A stretch of DNA of 64,000 bases, from assembly GCF_900291975.1 (NCBI RefSeq), contig NZ_OMPN01000001.1, forward strand, positions 1,116,001 through 1,180,000. The letters are read 5' to 3'. Positions 45,053 to 53,345 of the stretch are shown piece by piece. The notes beneath the pieces are model-generated. The model ran no database searches. It worked only from the letters and a program-made list of their open reading frames with translations, and was not told where the DNA came from. Position numbers and translations under genes: made by a program. Position 1 is the stretch's first letter; each line of letters opens with the position of its first letter. This DNA is from Agathobaculum massiliense (GTDB lineage: Bacteria; Bacillota; Clostridia; Oscillospirales; Butyricicoccaceae).

Positions 45053-45133
45053 AGATTATTTTGTGCAAAGCATTATAGCAGCGAAACATACTGAACCCAA
45101 GCGAAATATTTCTCCGTTATCATTCATTTCCCA

Positions 45134-45172
45134 ATAAAAAGGACCCCAAGCACGTTTTCGTACCTTGGATCC
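45134..45172 (-). terminator. Terminator of nrdR
   Basis: On the minus strand GGATCCAAGGTACG-AAAA-CGTGCTTGGGGTCC, with several G-U pairs and one mismatch, followed by TTTTTATT. Confidence 0.65.
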
Positions 45173-45227
45173 TGATTGACTGTTTTGGTGAGACGTTGAA
45201 GGTATTTTTGCGGGGAAAGCCTCATAT

Positions 45228-45683
45228 TTATTTATCTTTAATCAAAGTATTAAGCTCTTCCATGAACGTATTGATATCTTTGAACTGGCGGTAAACCGAG
45301 GCAAAGCGCACATAGGCCACCTCGTCCACCTTGCGGAGCTGCTCCATGACCAATTCTCCGATGACCTTGCTGGATACCTCACTCTCGAGCGAGCCGAACA
45401 CCTTCTGCTCCACATTATCCACGATCTGCTCGAGCTGCATGAGCGAAACCGGCCGCTTTTCGCAGGCCTTCATCAGCCCGTTCAACAGCTTCTGGCGGTC
45501 GTAGGCCTGTCGGGTACCGTCCCGCTTGACCAGCATGAGCGGCATGCGCTCGACCGTTTCGTAGGTGGTAAAACGCTTGAGGCATTTGAGACATTCGCGC
45601 CGACGGCGGATACTCGTCCCCTCGTCGGTCGGCCGCGAATCGACTACCTTGCTGTCCTCATAGCCGCAAAACGGACATTTCAT
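45228..45683 (-). CDS. nrdR: Ribonucleotide reductase repressor NrdR
   Basis: A 151-residue regulator with a zinc ribbon Cys3, Cys6, Cys31, Cys34 and an ATP-cone (about 48-140; [28 protein letters not shown]). It senses ATP/dATP and represses nrd genes. GAGGGTGA precedes the start. Promoter at 45730-45759. Confidence 0.95.
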   Translation of the reverse strand: MKCPFCGYEDSKVVDSRPTDEGTSIRRRRECLKCLKRFTTYETVERMPLMLVKRDGTRQAYDRQKLLNGLMKACEKRPVSLMQLEQIVDNVEQKVFGSLESEVSSKVIGELVMEQLRKVDEVAYVRFASVYRQFKDINTFMEELNTLIKDK

Positions 45684-45729
45684 CGGGCTTCACCCTCGCA
45701 ATCCTATAAAATGTGAATCATTTGTGGTT

Positions 45730-45759
45730 ATTATACCACCCCTTGTATAAAAAAGTCAA
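45730..45759 (-). promoter_or_regulatory. Promoter of nrdR
   Basis: Minus strand: TTGACT (45759-45754), 18 bp, TATAAT (45735-45730). Confidence 0.8.
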
Positions 45760-45782
45760 CCATAGCGGGCGCATTTACCCCG

Positions 45783-46574
45783 TCAAACCGTCAAAAAGCG
45801 GGAAAGCACGCTCACGGCGCGCGCCAGATCGTCCGGTCCCGTGAAATTCGAGCGGTATACCTCGATCAACGCATGCCCGCTGTAGCCGGCTGCGCGCAGG
45901 CGTGAGAAAAAGTCCGCGTAATCCATCGTTCCCGCCCCGGGCAGCAGGCAGCTCTGCTCGGCTGAGAAATCGTTAATATGGATGTTTACCAGCCGTTCCC
46001 CCACTGCATCGATGAATTCCCTCGGGTGACGGCCGGCGCGGTGCGCCTGCTTGATGTCGAGCGTGTACCGCAGCGCGGGAACGTCGCGGTACAGGGCGCT
46101 CAGGAATGCGGGGTCGCGCGAACGGCACCACGCCACATTCTCCTGCGCGAGCGTCACGCCGCAGGAGGCTGCGAGCCCGCACAGCCGGCGGTATACCTCG
46201 CACTTGCGCGCCCAGCGTGCCGGATCGTCCGCATGCCCCATATCGCGCTCCCCGTGGAAGGTGAAAAAGCGCGCGCCCAGCGCCGCCGCGCATTCCAGAT
46301 AGCGCTGGTACTGCATCAGCCCGTCCTCTGTGCGGCGCTGGTAATCGGAGAACAGGAGCAGCCCCTCCATCAGCGAGGTGTAGGGGTGGACAGACACGAT
46401 ATCCAGCCCCAGTTGACGCGCCTGCGCGCCCAACTGCTCATAAAAGCGCGGCGAGAACTCGCTCTCCGTATTAAAGAAAACCTCAACCGCATGCACGCCC
46501 AGTCCGGCCAGGATGGGCAGTATCTCCTCGACCGGCTGCGGATAGAAGCACGCAGTCGAAATGCCCAGACGCAT
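45783..46574 (-). CDS. TIM-barrel sugar isomerase/epimerase (AP endonuclease 2 family)
   Basis: A 263-residue protein of the xylose-isomerase-like superfamily. It starts MRLGISTACFYPQ and has FFTFHGERD, VTLAQENVAW, YTLDIKQAHRAG and the metal-site strand LVNIHINDFS, then ALIEVYRS. Members are sugar or inositol epimerases and isomerases with a divalent metal; the substrate is unknown. The start at 46574 follows AGGAGGGACCCCC; an upstream in-frame ATG at 46622 falls in a terminator hairpin. That terminator (46593-46631) ends just before this ribosome site. Confidence 0.75.
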   Translation of the reverse strand: MRLGISTACFYPQPVEEILPILAGLGVHAVEVFFNTESEFSPRFYEQLGAQARQLGLDIVSVHPYTSLMEGLLLFSDYQRRTEDGLMQYQRYLECAAALGARFFTFHGERDMGHADDPARWARKCEVYRRLCGLAASCGVTLAQENVAWCRSRDPAFLSALYRDVPALRYTLDIKQAHRAGRHPREFIDAVGERLVNIHINDFSAEQSCLLPGAGTMDYADFFSRLRAAGYSGHALIEVYRSNFTGPDDLARAVSVLSRFLTV

Positions 46575-46592
46575 GGGGGTCCCTCCTTTTCC

Positions 46593-46631
46593 AAAAAAAC
46601 CGGACGGGGATACACGCCGCACCCCCGTCCG
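46593..46631 (-). terminator. Terminator after secF, just before the isomerase gene
   Basis: Minus strand: CGGACGGGGG-N12-CCCCGTCCG followed by TTTTTTT. The next gene's ribosome site begins a few bases later. Confidence 0.8.
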
Positions 46632-46665
46632 TTGTTTCGCGCAGTACGCGCTTCTTTCCCTTTAT

Positions 46666-47580
46666 TCAGATACGTTTCTTGCGGAAATGCTTGCGGTAGA
46701 ACGACCAGAAGCTTGCCGACAGCATGATCGACGACCAGGCGCCCGCAACGATGCCCACGATCAGCGGCAGCGTAAACTGCTTGAGAGACGGCACGCCCAG
46801 AACAAAGATCATGCCGACTGTGAACAGCGTGGTAAGGGTCGTGTTGATAGTACGTCCCATGGTCTGCCAGACGCTGCGCTCCGCGACCTCCTCAAACGGC
46901 TCCTTGCGCGCCACACGCAGGTTCTCACGGATGCGGTCGAATACGATGATGGACGCGTTGATCGAATAGCCGAGTATGGTCAGCGCCGCAGCGATAAAGC
47001 CGGTGTCCAGCGGGATCTGGAACCATACATAGACCGACAGCATGATCAACAGGTCGTGGATCAGGCAGGTGACCGCCGCCAGGCCGCTGGTGAGTTCAAA
47101 TCGGATGGTGATATAGATCAGCATCAGCACGATCGCCACTACCGCGCACAGGAACGCCGCGCGCTGTAGGTCGCTGCCGACCGAAGGGGAAACGTCGTTA
47201 TTGTTGTATAGATCTTTGCCATCTTTGTCCAGGCTGTAGGTTTCGACCATCTTGTCGATGACAGCCGCGCGCTTTTCCGAATCGATCGAGGTAGAGCGGA
47301 TCAGCACGTTTTCGTTGCTGTCGCCCGACGAGGTGACCGAGGACGGGTCGACGCCCGTTACCTCCTGAAACAACTCGCGCACCTCAGTCTGGACCGTCTG
47401 GTCCACCGTCTTGTGCAGGTTGAACTCCATCTCCGTGCCGCCGGCAAAGTCGATGCTCAGGTTAAAGAAGTTCTGGCCGAACGGCAGCGCAATCAGAGCC
47501 ACCAAGCCGGTCGCGCACAGCAGGATGGAGATAATGCCAAAAATCTTGAAATTCTTCAGAATGGGAAACTTGGGTTTCAT
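46666..47580 (-). CDS. secF: Protein translocase subunit SecF
   Basis: A 304-residue RND-type membrane protein with six helices. The first periplasmic-type domain starts IDFAGGTEMEF, and the helix-4/5 signature AALTILGYSINASIIVFDRIREN is diagnostic. With SecD it helps pull exported chains using the proton or sodium gradient. AAAGGAGGAG precedes the start, 18 bp after secD. Confidence 0.95.
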   Translation of the reverse strand: MKPKFPILKNFKIFGIISILLCATGLVALIALPFGQNFFNLSIDFAGGTEMEFNLHKTVDQTVQTEVRELFQEVTGVDPSSVTSSGDSNENVLIRSTSIDSEKRAAVIDKMVETYSLDKDGKDLYNNNDVSPSVGSDLQRAAFLCAVVAIVLMLIYITIRFELTSGLAAVTCLIHDLLIMLSVYVWFQIPLDTGFIAAALTILGYSINASIIVFDRIRENLRVARKEPFEEVAERSVWQTMGRTINTTLTTLFTVGMIFVLGVPSLKQFTLPLIVGIVAGAWSSIMLSASFWSFYRKHFRKKRI

Positions 47581-47598
47581 TATTTATCTCCTCCTTTC

Positions 47599-48888
47599 TT
47601 AAACGCCGTAAGCCTTGGGGCTGCGAACATGGAAATCCACCATGCGGTTGAGCAGGAAATGGGTCACCGTCAGGGCTGTAAACATGGAAATGATAACGCC
47701 GAGACCCAGCGTGGTCGCAAAGCCGACGATTGTGCCGGTACCCATCCAGAACAGCACCGCGGCCGCAATCAGCGTGGTGATGTTGGAGTCCAGGATCGCG
47801 GTGAACGCGCGCTTAAAGCCGGAGTCGATAGCACTCTTGACGGTCTTGCCCGCGCGCAGCTCTTCCTTGATGCGTTCAAAGATAATGACGTTCGCATCGA
47901 CCGCCATGCCGATCGACAGGATGATGCCCGCGATACCCGGCAGGGACAGGTTGACACGGATCAGGCCGAACACGACCGCTTCAATGACAATATAGAAGCC
48001 GAGCGCCAGACAGGCGACCAGGCCCGGGATGCGGTAAACGATCAGCATGAACAGGCAGACCAGCACAATGCCGATCGCGCCCGCGAGCAGCGAGGTCTGC
48101 AGGGCGTTCGCGCCGAGCTGCGGGCCAACCGAGCGAAGCTCAACCTGCTTGAGGCTGAACGGCATCTGGCCGACGTTGATCAGGTCCGCCAGCTCCTTGG
48201 CGCTTTCCGCCGTGAAGTTGCCTCCCGAGATCACGCAGGTACTCTGCGTCAGCTGGTTCTCCACCATCGGTGTGGAAATCGCCTGATCGTCCATGACGAT
48301 GGCAAGGAAGTTCATACCGTCCGTATTTTTCCGCGCCGCGATCGAAGCGGTCGCCTCGGAGAATTTCTGCGTTCCCTCGTCGGTGAACTCGATCTGGACG
48401 TAATGCTCGTCCGTCAGTTCCGCGCCGGTCGGCTGGCCGTACATGGCGGTCGCACGCTTGATATCTGTGCCGGTCAGCCACTCCTTGCCGTCCGCGTCCA
48501 TAAACACGAGCTGCGCGGTCGAGCCCAACGTCTGCACGGCTTCTTCAGGATTGGTGATCTGCGGGATCTCGACCGAGATGCGGTTGTCGCCCGAAAGCGC
48601 GACAGTCGCCTCGGTGAAGCCCTTGTTGGTCAGGCGCTGACGGATCATGGACTGCGCCGTTTCCATATCGCTGGACAGGTTGCCCGTATCGTAGCCCTCC
48701 GGCAGCTCCGCCTCATATACGATGCGCGAACCGCCCACCAGATCGAGGCCGAGCCGGATGCCGTGCTCGGTATCATTCACCGCAGGGATGATCGTGCGCC
48801 CTGCAACGGTAAAGCCCATTACCGCGCAAAGACCGAGCAAAACGATCACGAGCATGACTGCGATGAAAGAAATCACACTCTTTTTCAA
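47599..48888 (-). CDS. secD: Protein translocase subunit SecD
   Basis: A 429-residue partner of SecF. LGLDLVGGSRIVYE, RIEIP-like EIPQITNPEEA, and PGIAGIILSIGMAVDANVIIFERIKEE are typical. The start is TTG at 48888 behind AAAGGAGG. Promoter at 48928-48956. Confidence 0.95.
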   Translation of the reverse strand: MKKSVISFIAVMLVIVLLGLCAVMGFTVAGRTIIPAVNDTEHGIRLGLDLVGGSRIVYEAELPEGYDTGNLSSDMETAQSMIRQRLTNKGFTEATVALSGDNRISVEIPQITNPEEAVQTLGSTAQLVFMDADGKEWLTGTDIKRATAMYGQPTGAELTDEHYVQIEFTDEGTQKFSEATASIAARKNTDGMNFLAIVMDDQAISTPMVENQLTQSTCVISGGNFTAESAKELADLINVGQMPFSLKQVELRSVGPQLGANALQTSLLAGAIGIVLVCLFMLIVYRIPGLVACLALGFYIVIEAVVFGLIRVNLSLPGIAGIILSIGMAVDANVIIFERIKEELRAGKTVKSAIDSGFKRAFTAILDSNITTLIAAAVLFWMGTGTIVGFATTLGLGVIISMFTALTVTHFLLNRMVDFHVRSPKAYGV

Positions 48889-48927
48889 TGTTTTACAGCC
48901 TCCTTTGTTTTCTTACACAACTGATTT

Positions 48928-48956
48928 AGTATACTGCGAAACCGCAGAAAAGTCAA
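48928..48956 (-). promoter_or_regulatory. Promoter of secDF
   Basis: Minus strand: TTGACT (48956-48951), 17 bp, TATACT (48933-48928). Confidence 0.8.
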
Positions 48957-48980
48957 TATTGCCGTGTCTGGCCACCGCGC

Positions 48981-50411
48981 TTACAGGTTGATCTCCACCG
49001 TGACGTCCCCGCCGTCCAGATAGGGCGCGATAGCCGGCCGGACGCACTCGCTGAGGAACTCGTCCACCTGGGACGGGCAGCGGCCGATATACGCGGACGG
49101 GTCCAGGTGCTCCATAATCTGCTCGCGCGTCATGCCGAACATCGGGTCCGCGGCGATGCGGTCGATCAGGTCGTTGTCCAGCCCTTCCTCCTTGATGCGC
49201 TTGCCCGCAGCCATGGAATGCTCGCGGATGCGCTCGTGCAGCTCCTGCCGGTTGCCGCCGCGCTTGACCGCGCCCATCATGATGTTTTCGGTCGCCATAA
49301 AGGGCAGCTCGTTCATCACGCGCTGGTGGATGACCTTGGGATATACCACCAGGCCGGACACCACGTTAATCATAATGTTCAGAATCGCGTCCACCGCAAG
49401 GAACGCCTCCGGCACGGAGATGCGCTTGTTCGCCGAATCGTCGAGCGTGCGCTCGAACCACTGGGTAGCAGAGGTAAAGGCGGGGTTCAGGCTGTCCGTG
49501 ATGACATAGCGCGCCAGCGCGCAGATTCGCTCGCTCCTCATCGGATTGCGCTTGTACGGCATCGCGGACGAGCCGATCTGGTGCGCCTCGAACGGCTCCT
49601 CAATCTCCTTGAGGTGCTGCAGCAAACGCAGGTCGGTGGCAAACTTGGACGCCGACTGCGCGATGCCGGACAGGGTAGCCAGCGTCTGCGCGTCGATCTT
49701 GCGCGAGTAGGTCTGTCCGGAAACCGGCACCACACCCGCGAAGCCGAAGTCCGCCGCGATGCGCGCTTCCAGCTCCTTGACCTTTCCCTCGTCCCCGTCG
49801 AACAGCTCCATAAAGGACGCCTGCGTGCCGGTCGTACCCTTGCTGCCCAGCATGCGCAGGTTTTCAATGCGGTACTCAACCTCGGCCAGATCCATCAGCA
49901 GCTCGTTCATCCACAGGGTCGCGCGCTTGCCGACCGTGGTGAGCTGCGCGGGCTGAAAGTGGGTGAAGCCCAGCGTGGGCTGCGCCTTGTGCGCGTCCGC
50001 GAAGCGCGCCAGCTTGTCCAGCACCACGGCCAGCTTTTTGCGCACGAGCAGCAGGCCCGCGCGGATCTGGATGATATCCGTGTTATCGCCCACATAGGCG
50101 CTCGTCGCGCCGAGGTGGATGATGCCCGCCGCCTTGGGCGCAGCCTTGCCGAACGTATAGACGTGCGCCATCACGTCGTGGCGGACCTCTTTCTCACGCG
50201 CCTTGGCCGTATCATAATCGATATCGGTCAAATGCGCCTCCATTTCGTCCACCTGCTCTTGGGTGATGGGCAGGCCGAGCGCCATCTCCGCCTTGGCCAG
50301 CGACACCCACAGGCGGCGCCAGGTAGAAAACTTCATATCCGAGGAAAAGGTATACAGCATCTCCTCCGAAGCGTAGCGCGAAGAAAGCGGGCTTTCGTAC
50401 ACGTTGTTCAT
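48981..50411 (-). CDS. purB: Adenylosuccinate lyase
   Basis: A 476-residue fumarase/aspartase-superfamily enzyme acting twice in purine synthesis: SAICAR to AICAR, and adenylosuccinate to AMP. IIHLGATSAYVGDNTD, TLGFTHFQPAQ and the signature GSSAMPYKRNPMRSERI are present. The start at 50411 (MNNVYESPLSSRY) is the family norm; the open frame to 50624 crosses the promoter. The transcript leader begins with a strong hairpin. Confidence 0.95.
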   Translation of the reverse strand: MNNVYESPLSSRYASEEMLYTFSSDMKFSTWRRLWVSLAKAEMALGLPITQEQVDEMEAHLTDIDYDTAKAREKEVRHDVMAHVYTFGKAAPKAAGIIHLGATSAYVGDNTDIIQIRAGLLLVRKKLAVVLDKLARFADAHKAQPTLGFTHFQPAQLTTVGKRATLWMNELLMDLAEVEYRIENLRMLGSKGTTGTQASFMELFDGDEGKVKELEARIAADFGFAGVVPVSGQTYSRKIDAQTLATLSGIAQSASKFATDLRLLQHLKEIEEPFEAHQIGSSAMPYKRNPMRSERICALARYVITDSLNPAFTSATQWFERTLDDSANKRISVPEAFLAVDAILNIMINVVSGLVVYPKVIHQRVMNELPFMATENIMMGAVKRGGNRQELHERIREHSMAAGKRIKEEGLDNDLIDRIAADPMFGMTREQIMEHLDPSAYIGRCPSQVDEFLSECVRPAIAPYLDGGDVTVEINL

Positions 50412-50458
50412 GTCAGTCGTCCTTTCCGATCTATCTTCATTTTTTGTGGAAACACAAA

Positions 50459-50513
50459 AGAACGGACTGAAACAGTCCGCTCTTAGTTTATCACCCCATC
50501 CCGCGCATTTCAA
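50459..50513 (-). promoter_or_regulatory. purB promoter and 5'-terminal hairpin
   Basis: Minus strand: TTGAAA (50513-50508), 17 bp, TAAACT (50490-50485). The expected transcript starts at about 50478, right in the hairpin AAGAGCGGACTG-TTT-CAGTCCGTTCTT (50483-50459), which is followed by TTGTGTTT. Confidence 0.55.
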
Positions 50514-50603
50514 GCAAAACCGCCTTGTTTTGCGCACACATTGTAACAATAAACAAAGAAATCCCCCGTGCGTGCCATTGATTTGACAGCGCCGCGGCAC
50601 GGC

Positions 50604-50632
50604 TTGACGGACCACGGCCTGCATGCTATCAT
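50604..50632 (+). promoter_or_regulatory. Promoter of the GNAT gene at 50661
   Basis: TTGACG (50604-50609), 17 bp, TATCAT (50627-50632). Confidence 0.65.
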
Positions 50633-50660
50633 CAAGTCAGCCACAAACCGGAGGTGCAAC

Positions 50661-51293
50661 ATGAGAAAAGCCCGTCAGGACGAGCTTCCAGCGCTGGCCG
50701 CGCTGATGTTCGACCAGTTTTATGAAAAGGAAGAGCTGCGGCAGCAGTTTTCCGGCGTGGATATGGAAACCGCCCGCCAGGTCGGTCCGACCATACTCAG
50801 CCTCGGACAGGACTATTTCTTCGAACACGGCGATGTTTTCGTCTGCGAGACTGCGGACGGTGCGCTCACCGGCGCGCTGGTCGGCACCGACCCGTGCAGG
50901 CGCGCCCCGCTCGGTCCGCTCGCGCAGATCATTTATCTGCTGCGGCGCGGCCGCGCGCTGCGCGGCATCCCCAAGCGCCTGCTCGCACAGCTCACACGCA
51001 ACAGCCGACCCGTTATGGCCGTACACAGCATGAACTGGTACCGGCGCTATTGCAACCGGCCGTACTACATCGCGCAGTTCGCTGTCGCCAAGGCGCACCG
51101 TGGCACAGGTGTCGCCCGCGAGCTGATGGACGGCGCGCTCGCCCGCGCAGCGGCGCTGGGCTGCCAGACAGTCGCGCTCGAAACCTTTTCACGGGAGAAT
51201 GTGCCGATTTACCTGCATTTCGGCTTCCAGCTCAAGCAGGTTCACACCTGCGGCGCGTTCACGGAATACCGCCTGCTCAAGCCGCTCGAATAA
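50661..51293 (+). CDS. GNAT-family acetyltransferase
   Basis: A 210-residue GNAT protein. The acetyl-CoA site is VAKAHRGTGVARELMDGAL and the end is NVPIYLHFGFQLKQVHTCGAF. The middle has a basic loop with many Arg. Substrate unknown. GGAGGTG precedes the ATG. Monocistronic, with a terminator at 51297-51326. Confidence 0.8.
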   Translation: MRKARQDELPALAALMFDQFYEKEELRQQFSGVDMETARQVGPTILSLGQDYFFEHGDVFVCETADGALTGALVGTDPCRRAPLGPLAQIIYLLRRGRALRGIPKRLLAQLTRNSRPVMAVHSMNWYRRYCNRPYYIAQFAVAKAHRGTGVARELMDGALARAAALGCQTVALETFSRENVPIYLHFGFQLKQVHTCGAFTEYRLLKPLE

Positions 51294-51296
51294 TGC

Positions 51297-51326
51297 AAAA
51301 GGGAGGACATCCGTCCTCCCTTTTCC
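51297..51326. terminator. Bidirectional terminator after the GNAT gene
   Basis: AAAAGGGAGGAC-ATCC-GTCCTCCCTTTT. Confidence 0.82.
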
Positions 51327-51331
51327 TGTCA

Positions 51332-52531
51332 TTATGCGTTTTGGATGAACTGTTCCAGCCGGTCCAGCCCCTTGTCGATCTCGGCCAGCGAAGTCGCGTA
51401 GCTCCAGCGGACAAAGCCAGGCGCCGCGAACGCCGTACACGGCACGGTCGCCACCAGCCCTTTTTCCAGGAACAGATGCGCGAAATCCTCCGCGCTCCCA
51501 ATCGTTTTCCCGTACATGGACTTGCCGATGAAGCTTTTCATGTTCATCATCACATAGAACGCGCCCTGCGGCTTGATGCAGGAAACACCCGCGATGCGGT
51601 TCATACGCCCGACCAGATGATCCCGACGCTTCTCAAACGCGCGTTTCATGGCCTGCATATCCTCCTGCGGGCCGCGCAGCGCCACGATCGCCGCGTGCTG
51701 GGAGATCGTGGAGGGCGCCGAGGTGGAATGGCTTAGGTAATTGCCCATCACACGGGCCAGCTCCGGATTGGAGGCCGTGTAGCCAATGCGCCAGCCGGTC
51801 ATGGCATAGCTCTTGGACACGCCGTTAACCAGTATGGTCCGCTCCTTGACATCCTCGCCCAGCGAAGCAAAGGATACGAACTCGATATCGTCATAGACCA
51901 GGTTGCAGTAAATCTCGTCCGCGATCACATAGACGTTGCGGCGGCAGCATACCTCGGCGATCGCCTCCAGCTCTGCGCGCGTATAGACCATGCCGGTCGG
52001 GTTGCAGGGCGAATTGAGCATAAACACCTTGGTCCGGTCGGTGATCGCCGCGTCGAGCTGCGCCGCCGTGATCTTGAAATCCTCGGCCTCGCCCGCGGCG
52101 ACAATCACAGGCACCGCGCCCGCCTGCTTGACCATCTCAGAATAGCTGACCCAGTAGGGCGCCGCGATCACGACCTCGTCGCCCGGGTCGCACAGCGTCA
52201 TCAGCGCCACATAGACCGAATGCTTCGCGCCGGACGCGACCACGATCTGGCTGGGCGCGTATTCCAGCCCAAAGTCCGCCTTCAGGCGGTAGCTCGCCGC
52301 TTCGCGGAGCTGCATCAGTCCTGCGGCCGGCGTATATTTGGTAAAGTTGTTTTCGATCGCATCGATGCCCGCCTGCTTGATATGCTCGGGCGTCGGGAAA
52401 TCCGGCTCGCCCGCGCCGAAGCCGACGACGTCCTTCCCCTCTGCTTTCATCTGCTTGAACAGCGAATCAATCGCAAGCGTGGTGGACGCCTGCACGCCGG
52501 CGGCGATTTTGGAAATCGGCTTCAATGCCAC
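51332..52531 (-). CDS. Class I aspartate-type aminotransferase
   Basis: A 399-residue PLP enzyme close to the Bacillus/Thermus aspartate aminotransferase branch (Ib). FGAGEPDFPTPEHI, NSPCNPTGMVY and the Lys motif VNGVSKSYAMTGWRIGY are present. It probably transfers amino groups between aspartate and 2-oxoglutarate, though prephenate or aromatic substrates are possible. Start is GTG at 52531. The promoter TTGCAA (52611-52606), 17 bp, TATAAT (52588-52583) lies upstream on the minus strand. Confidence 0.88.
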   Translation of the reverse strand: MALKPISKIAAGVQASTTLAIDSLFKQMKAEGKDVVGFGAGEPDFPTPEHIKQAGIDAIENNFTKYTPAAGLMQLREAASYRLKADFGLEYAPSQIVVASGAKHSVYVALMTLCDPGDEVVIAAPYWVSYSEMVKQAGAVPVIVAAGEAEDFKITAAQLDAAITDRTKVFMLNSPCNPTGMVYTRAELEAIAEVCCRRNVYVIADEIYCNLVYDDIEFVSFASLGEDVKERTILVNGVSKSYAMTGWRIGYTASNPELARVMGNYLSHSTSAPSTISQHAAIVALRGPQEDMQAMKRAFEKRRDHLVGRMNRIAGVSCIKPQGAFYVMMNMKSFIGKSMYGKTIGSAEDFAHLFLEKGLVATVPCTAFAAPGFVRWSYATSLAEIDKGLDRLEQFIQNA

Positions 52532-52582
52532 GATACAGCACTCTCCCTTACAAGTCTGTTCCCGTTTCTCTCTACAATCCTT

Positions 52583-52611
52583 ATTATATGCTTCCTTTTT
52601 TCATTTTGCAA
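52583..52611 (-). promoter_or_regulatory. Promoter of the aspartate aminotransferase gene
   Basis: Minus strand: TTGCAA, 17 bp, TATAAT. Confidence 0.7.
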
Positions 52612-52644
52612 GTATGCTATCAAAAAATTGCAAAAACGAAAGGG

Positions 52645-52675
52645 ATAAAAAAACCGCCCCTAGCGGCGGTTTTGG
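52645..52675 (-). terminator. Terminator downstream of thiN
   Basis: Minus strand: AACCGCCGCTA-GGGGCGGTT followed by TTTTT. It ends the long leftward cluster. Confidence 0.75.
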
Positions 52676-52685
52676 TGTGAATTTT

Positions 52686-53345
52686 TCACAAAACGCGCGT
52701 CCAGTCGCGCGAAAAGATCACAAGCGAGCGCCCCTCTCGAATGGTTACCGAAAAGCTGTCCGCGATTGCTTCGTTGGATATCGTGACCATTCCCGCCCTC
52801 GTGACGACCGCGTCGCGCAGCGGATACTTGGCGTTTTCGATACTTACGCCGGTCAAAACCGCGTCGAGCGGCACCAGCGAAAAATAGGCGTACTCCGGCG
52901 GCATTTTGAATTTTTGACAGCCGCCCTCATGCAAAACGATTTGATTCTGCCGGTCCAGCACTGTCAGGCGCCCACCCATCGCATACGCCTCCTCCAGCAG
53001 GGATAGGTTGGCGAGCATATGGTCGATGCGCCCGCCAGTCGCGCAGACCAGCGTCGCCTCGGTGCAGCCGCGGCGGAACACCTCGCGCAGACAGCCCTGC
53101 GTGTCCGTATCGTCTTTTTCCGGACGCAGGCGCACAACCTCGGCCCCCTCGACCTCCGGCATGGAGTCGCAGTCCGAAATCATGAAGTCCGGATGCAGGC
53201 CGAGCGCGCGGGCATGACGCAGGCCGCCGTCCGCGCAGGCGATCAGCGCGTCCGGATGCTCCTTCAGGAACGCGCGGATATAGCCGTATTCGGTTTCCGG
53301 CGCGGCCGCGAAAATCAGCGCGTGCCGCCTTTCAAAAGCTCCCAT
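52686..53345 (-). CDS. thiN: Thiamine diphosphokinase
   Basis: A 219-residue enzyme that makes thiamine diphosphate from thiamine and ATP. ACADGGLRHARALGLHPDFMISDCDS, EKDDTDTQGCL and ATGGRIDHMLANLSLL are the family blocks. It overlaps rsgA by 31 bp. The usual neighbour rpe, often found between rsgA and thiN, is absent here. Confidence 0.92.
   Translation of the reverse strand: MGAFERRHALIFAAAPETEYGYIRAFLKEHPDALIACADGGLRHARALGLHPDFMISDCDSMPEVEGAEVVRLRPEKDDTDTQGCLREVFRRGCTEATLVCATGGRIDHMLANLSLLEEAYAMGGRLTVLDRQNQIVLHEGGCQKFKMPPEYAYFSLVPLDAVLTGVSIENAKYPLRDAVVTRAGMVTISNEAIADSFSVTIREGRSLVIFSRDWTRVL

Larger units (their letters stand above)
44778..45227. other. 450-bp structured gap at the right edge of the AT-rich island
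   Basis: It holds four things. (1) A 30-codon ORF at 44810-44902 with no good ribosome site. (2) A near-perfect inverted repeat, AACACAGG(.)TTGCTG at 44829-44842 with CAGCAATCCTGTGTT at 44886-44900, followed by AGTTTTAG, probably the operon terminator. (3) TGGGGCTGCTGCAAAGTAGTCTGTTGAAAAA at 44961-44991, which recalls ends of IS1182-like elements but has no transposase. (4) Hairpins at 45008-45052 and 45134-45172. I see no protein gene that I can support. Confidence 0.5.
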
